Assembly (NCBI RefSeq): GCF_013623905.1
Contig: NZ_JABKDD010000001.1
Location: 896,134 to 960,133, forward strand
DNA: 64,000 nt
Origin: Brevibacterium sediminis
Lineage (GTDB): Bacteria > Actinomycetota > Actinomycetes > Actinomycetales > Brevibacteriaceae
Direction: 5' to 3'
Below, one piece after another: positions 61,286-64,000 of the stretch. The first letter of the stretch is position 1. Each line of letters opens with the position of its first letter. The notes under the pieces are model-generated. The model was not told the origin of the DNA, did not search any database, and was given only the letters and a program-made list of their open reading frames with translations. The position numbers and the translations under genes were made by a program.

Positions 61286-61741
61286 TCACTTCTCTTTGCG
61301 CGCCCTCGAACGCCTAAGAACAGGAACCGAGACTATTCCAGATACGAACAAAGCAATTGTCGGCAACGCAAGAATTGCGCTGTAATACTGAAAGAGCTCA
61401 AAATACGAAAAGTACTCACGTCGTCTATCCATCAGACCAGCACCGGCAGTTCCCAGTACATAGGCGACGACCGCAGGAACCCCAATACACCAAATAAACG
61501 TCATCAACGAGTCATTCTTCTTCACCCGCCAAGCAAAGCTGAAGCCCGGGAGAGAGAAAATCAGCACTTCCGCGATCAGAAAAACAATCGCGACCGGTCC
61601 GAACAAAATCAGGAATATCAGAGATGAAGTAAAATTAGGCGCTTCGCTAAAAAAAGCGAAAGATGTCGCGAATAGAATTATTGCCGCGATTGCTGAGGTC
61701 GCTACTACGTAAAAAAGCGGAGCGTGCTTTTCCTTGTGCAC
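61286..61741 (-). CDS. Small four-helix membrane protein
   Basis: 151 residues with four membrane helices (FYVVATSAIAAIILFATSFA, LIFLILFGPVAIVFLIAEVL, MTFIWCIGVPAVVAYVLGTA, AILALPTIALFVSGIVSVPV). It is basic at the C-terminus (RRSRARKEK) and encoded in DNA of clearly lower GC than the backbone. The family is unrecognised. It stands alone on the minus strand 98 bases downstream of the exported DUF3238-like gene. Membrane immunity proteins have this look, so it could protect against one of the exported proteins here, but nothing in its sequence proves that. Confidence 0.6.
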   Translation of the reverse strand: MHKEKHAPLFYVVATSAIAAIILFATSFAFFSEAPNFTSSLIFLILFGPVAIVFLIAEVLIFSLPGFSFAWRVKKNDSLMTFIWCIGVPAVVAYVLGTAGAGLMDRRREYFSYFELFQYYSAILALPTIALFVSGIVSVPVLRRSRARKEK

Positions 61742-61839
61742 AACTGTCCTTTCGGTATTAGTGGCGCCGCCCCGCGCTGCGATAAAACTTACTGCGTCAG
61801 CGCGAGACGGTGCCTGAATGGAACGTAGAGCGCTTAGAG

Positions 61840-63126
61840 TTAGGGGAGCGTGACCTTACCGTTCCAGTTCTGCGGTTTGCAACTGCGGTTAGAGATGAGG
61901 CAATCGAAACTATTCAGTTTCGACTTGCTCAGCCAGCCCCACTTGAATTTGTTTCCCGAAGCAGCAAATCCTGCGAGTTCGTGATTTGGTACGTCTCGGC
62001 CCTGGCCGCTGGCCTGAATGACACCCGATCGGTGGAGGATGAAGTTCGACCGGTGCTTGATCGCCCCAGTCACACAGAACGGATTCCCCACCTCGACTTC
62101 AAAGGTGATGCGAGCGAGGCTTGACCCTTTGGTCGCGTCTTTGAAATACATGTGTTTCGAAGAGGCGGTGCGAGTGGCCAGATGCTTTTTCTTGAAGTCA
62201 TACATCTTGGTTGCCCCTACGCCCTTCATGGTGAGGATATTCTTTCCACCGTTTGGACCTTCCCAGGCCACCCGGGCCAGCATAGCGGTTTTATAGTTCT
62301 TCTCAGCCGTCACGGTACTCAAGCTTGTCGGTAACTTGTAACTGCGGTTATTACCAGCATGGTAGATGTCAGTTTTGGGGAGCTTACCGGAGTTGACGCT
62401 GCAGCCCAGGCCCTTGAAACCTTTGAGATGCACCCACTTGTACGGAATGAAAGTCTTGTGCGAAACCGCGGAAACAGTGGCCTTCTTAGAACTCGCCTTC
62501 GCTGCCTCGACTGACGGCAGCGTGTACGTGACCGGCTGGCCGCTTTCGTCGATGCTTGCCGCCTGCACAGTCGACTCTTCGTCGAGGAGTTCAGAATCGA
62601 CCTCGATCTCGCTACCCTCACTTGTCCCGACAATGTTTCCGTTGACAATCACTGTCTTTTCACCAGTTGCCGATTCAGGCCATTTAATTGTTGAACCATC
62701 GCTGGTATCAATCCGGGAAACCTGGGGCACGGTGGCCTTCATCGTTGGCAGTGGCTTCGCGGTGACCTCCTTGGTCTCCGAAGTACCTTCGGACGAGTCC
62801 CACTGCTCAGGTTTGGTCCAGTCAGTCACTTCGTCCGGACCCATCTCACTATCAAGTTGAAACGGACTCCGCACTTCGTATGCTTCTACTTCCGACAGCG
62901 GGGCTGCTGAGGCGCTTCGCGCCGATAGCTTCTTTGCCGGAAGCGAGTAGAAGGTCGTGCCTTCGTCCTCCTTGGCGACTTCCAGTTTGCTGGACCCGGC
63001 AGTCACCTCCAGGTGATCGCTGTAATCAATATTTGGTTCGCTTGATGTCGCTGAAGCGGGCATCGCAACGATCGACGATGCAAGTGCCAAGGCAACAATT
63101 GCAGGCAATGATATGCGCTTACGCAT
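61840..63126 (-). CDS. Exported protein with a DUF3238-like C-terminal domain
   Basis: 428 residues from ATG 63,126 (GGAG six bases upstream; a frame 17 codons longer is rejected). The signal peptide MRKRISLPAIVALALASSIV ends near ASA-T. About 200 residues of Ser/Glu/Thr-rich sequence follow. The C-terminal part reads AGNNRSYKLPTSLSTVTAEK, then GVGATKMYDFKKKH and VEVGNPFCVTGAIKHRSNFI, and ends VIQASGQGRDVPNHELAG. That order resembles DUF3238 domains of bacilli (DNRGFS, G-T, NP, GKHD..P..E). The assignment is by memory and moderate. It also has late cysteines (DCLISNRSCK). Function unknown. Confidence 0.5.
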   Translation of the reverse strand: MRKRISLPAIVALALASSIVAMPASATSSEPNIDYSDHLEVTAGSSKLEVAKEDEGTTFYSLPAKKLSARSASAAPLSEVEAYEVRSPFQLDSEMGPDEVTDWTKPEQWDSSEGTSETKEVTAKPLPTMKATVPQVSRIDTSDGSTIKWPESATGEKTVIVNGNIVGTSEGSEIEVDSELLDEESTVQAASIDESGQPVTYTLPSVEAAKASSKKATVSAVSHKTFIPYKWVHLKGFKGLGCSVNSGKLPKTDIYHAGNNRSYKLPTSLSTVTAEKNYKTAMLARVAWEGPNGGKNILTMKGVGATKMYDFKKKHLATRTASSKHMYFKDATKGSSLARITFEVEVGNPFCVTGAIKHRSNFILHRSGVIQASGQGRDVPNHELAGFAASGNKFKWGWLSKSKLNSFDCLISNRSCKPQNWNGKVTLP

Positions 63127-63526
63127 AGATTCTCCGTTTTTTGAGGGGATCCAGGAACAGACCTGGAATTTGAGCATAGCATCATAATCACCTAGTAGTT
63201 TCCTGGGTTAAGTTGCATCTGTTTGCCTGGGCAAGGTGGAATCTGCGAAACATCGCGGCGTCGAGCCACTTCGTATGAGCTGAGTGTTGACGCTTCAGCT
63301 CAACCTGGACTGTACTCGAAGGCATGGGTTTCAAGACACGAAAGTTATGAGACGCCTTGGTATCGGAACTTGCTATGGAGTGAGGCTAACCGGGAGCTGT
63401 CACTAACCACGACGGCCTCGGCCAACCGCGGTCTAGACAACCTCCGTGCGATCGCGAGCTGCGTTTGCGAGGAGCAGAATGACATTGTCTAACAGAAGTC
63501 GACCGCGGGAGGTAAGTACAGCAGTG
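63127..63526. other. Gene-free stretch with a terminator-like inverted repeat
   Basis: 400 bases without a supported gene. TGTCTAACA (63,486-63,494) and TGTTAGACA (63,525-63,533) form a 9-bp inverted repeat overlapping the stop of the next minus-strand ORF, probably its terminator. The rest shows no motif I can name. Confidence 0.45.
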
Positions 63527-63736
63527 TTAGACAGTAGGGTCCTTGCTGCCGGGCCAGATCAGCAGGCGAAGAGCATCAATGTTTTCCTTTGCACTCTCCT
63601 TGAGCACCGCACTGTCAACTTCAGTCACCCGTTGAGCGACGCATCGTTTCGCTTTGGTTTCGAGGTCCTCGTAGCTGTCTGCGAGGCCCAAAGACGCCGC
63701 TGCAGCTGCGAGATTTTGCGACCTGAGTTGATTCAC
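63527..63736 (-). CDS. Small ORF directly behind the transposase
   Basis: 69 residues (MNQLRSQNLAAAAASLGLAD, ETKAKRCVAQRVTEVDSAVL, KESAKENIDALRLLIWPG) starting one base after the transposase stop. It is helical, unrecognised and possibly a chance frame or a relic interrupted by the IS. No Shine-Dalgarno separates it from the upstream gene. Confidence 0.3.
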   Translation of the reverse strand: MNQLRSQNLAAAAASLGLADSYEDLETKAKRCVAQRVTEVDSAVLKESAKENIDALRLLIWPGSKDPTV

Positions 63737-63737
63737 T

Positions 63738-64000
63738 TTAGTGTCCCAGCACGGGCCCGAAATTCTCCACGTTTTCGATCAACTTCGCGGCCGATGGCGG
63801 AAGTTCGGGAGGGAACACAAGCTCGTGCCCATCGATCTCGCCCACGAACTCACGAAGAGGCCGCAGCGTGGTCACGATCTTCTTCAAGGACATCCCCGTC
63901 GCTTCCTGCATGAACCTCGATACAGCCAGCGCCGTGAACACAACCGTCAGGTGCGCCTCGATCGCGTCACGAGTGCGATGGAAAATCGGGCGGGCTCGAA
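63738..64000 (-). CDS. IS1634-type transposase, C-terminal part (runs off the right edge)
   Basis: The visible ~87 codons read RPIFHRTRDAIEAHLTVVFT, ALAVSRFMQEATGMSLKKIV and TTLRPLREFVGEID, ending ENFGPVLGH. This is the conserved C-terminus of IS1634-family transposases (HLTVVFxALAxSRxxQ...). The DDE core lies beyond position 64,000. It shows that the IS-rich island continues to the right. Confidence 0.8.
   Translation of the reverse strand, partial: RARPIFHRTRDAIEAHLTVVFTALAVSRFMQEATGMSLKKIVTTLRPLREFVGEIDGHELVFPPELPPSAAKLIENVENFGPVLGH

Noticed and set aside
61226..61627. 133-codon plus-strand frame rich in Asn, Arg and Gln
   Set aside because: It lies opposite the four-helix membrane protein and is its antisense reading.

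Overview
The window is high-GC actinobacterial DNA. Gene content and order (dus-dgt-dnaG; ATGA-coupled recO-uppS; hemE with a coproporphyrinogen-type oxidase and HemQ/ChdC; DUF3000-RNase D beside dxs) point to Micrococcales, and Brevibacterium or a close relative is my best guess. That is inferred from family memory, not from a database search.

Positions 1 to about 40,275 are chromosomal backbone. It holds a DNA/RNA metabolism operon (dnaG, dgt, dus). Next is an ABC-F ATPase whose 5' leader looks like a translation-controlled attenuator. A catabolic block follows (XRE-cupin regulator, LctP permease, M24 hydrolase resembling ectoine hydrolase, Lrp regulator, class III aminotransferase). This block is bracketed by two copies of a long near-perfect palindrome, with a third copy near glyS. 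Further on come YibE/F, glyS, a DEAD-box helicase, uppS/recO, leuA, cell-envelope genes (mucin/collagen-like membrane protein, L,D-transpeptidase-like lipoprotein, PGRP amidase with LGFP-type repeats), a penicillin-acylase-family Ntn hydrolase, msrB, an OhrR/MarR regulator, the heme genes hemE-cgoX-chdC, DUF3000-RNase D and dxs.

Downstream of dxs, the minus strand keeps only what looks like the last 11 codons of aconitase (stop at 40,243). From about 40,276 the sequence changes character: patchy lower GC, many insertion sequences, serine recombinases and orphan genes. I read this as a genomic island inserted at, or formed by deletion into, the 3' end of acnA. It runs past the right edge of the window.

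The island contains an HNH-type protein, a HEPN-like protein and a truncated HTH-type gene. Next is an IS graveyard (two ISL3 elements, one intact IS3 element, IS3 remnants). An SDR-SDR-MpaB/DUF2236 operon lies divergent from an MmyB-like regulator, with a 16-G tract and a 20-bp inverted repeat between them. Its centrepiece is a lactococcin-972-type bacteriocin operon (54,710-58,232): precursor, intra-operon terminator hairpin, a DUF1430-like membrane protein, an ABC ATPase and a second related membrane protein. Around it lie two further exported proteins, a small membrane protein, a HAD phosphatase and a resolvase whose catalytic serine reads as proline. An IS1634-type transposase runs off the right edge.

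No tRNA, rRNA or CRISPR array was recognised.
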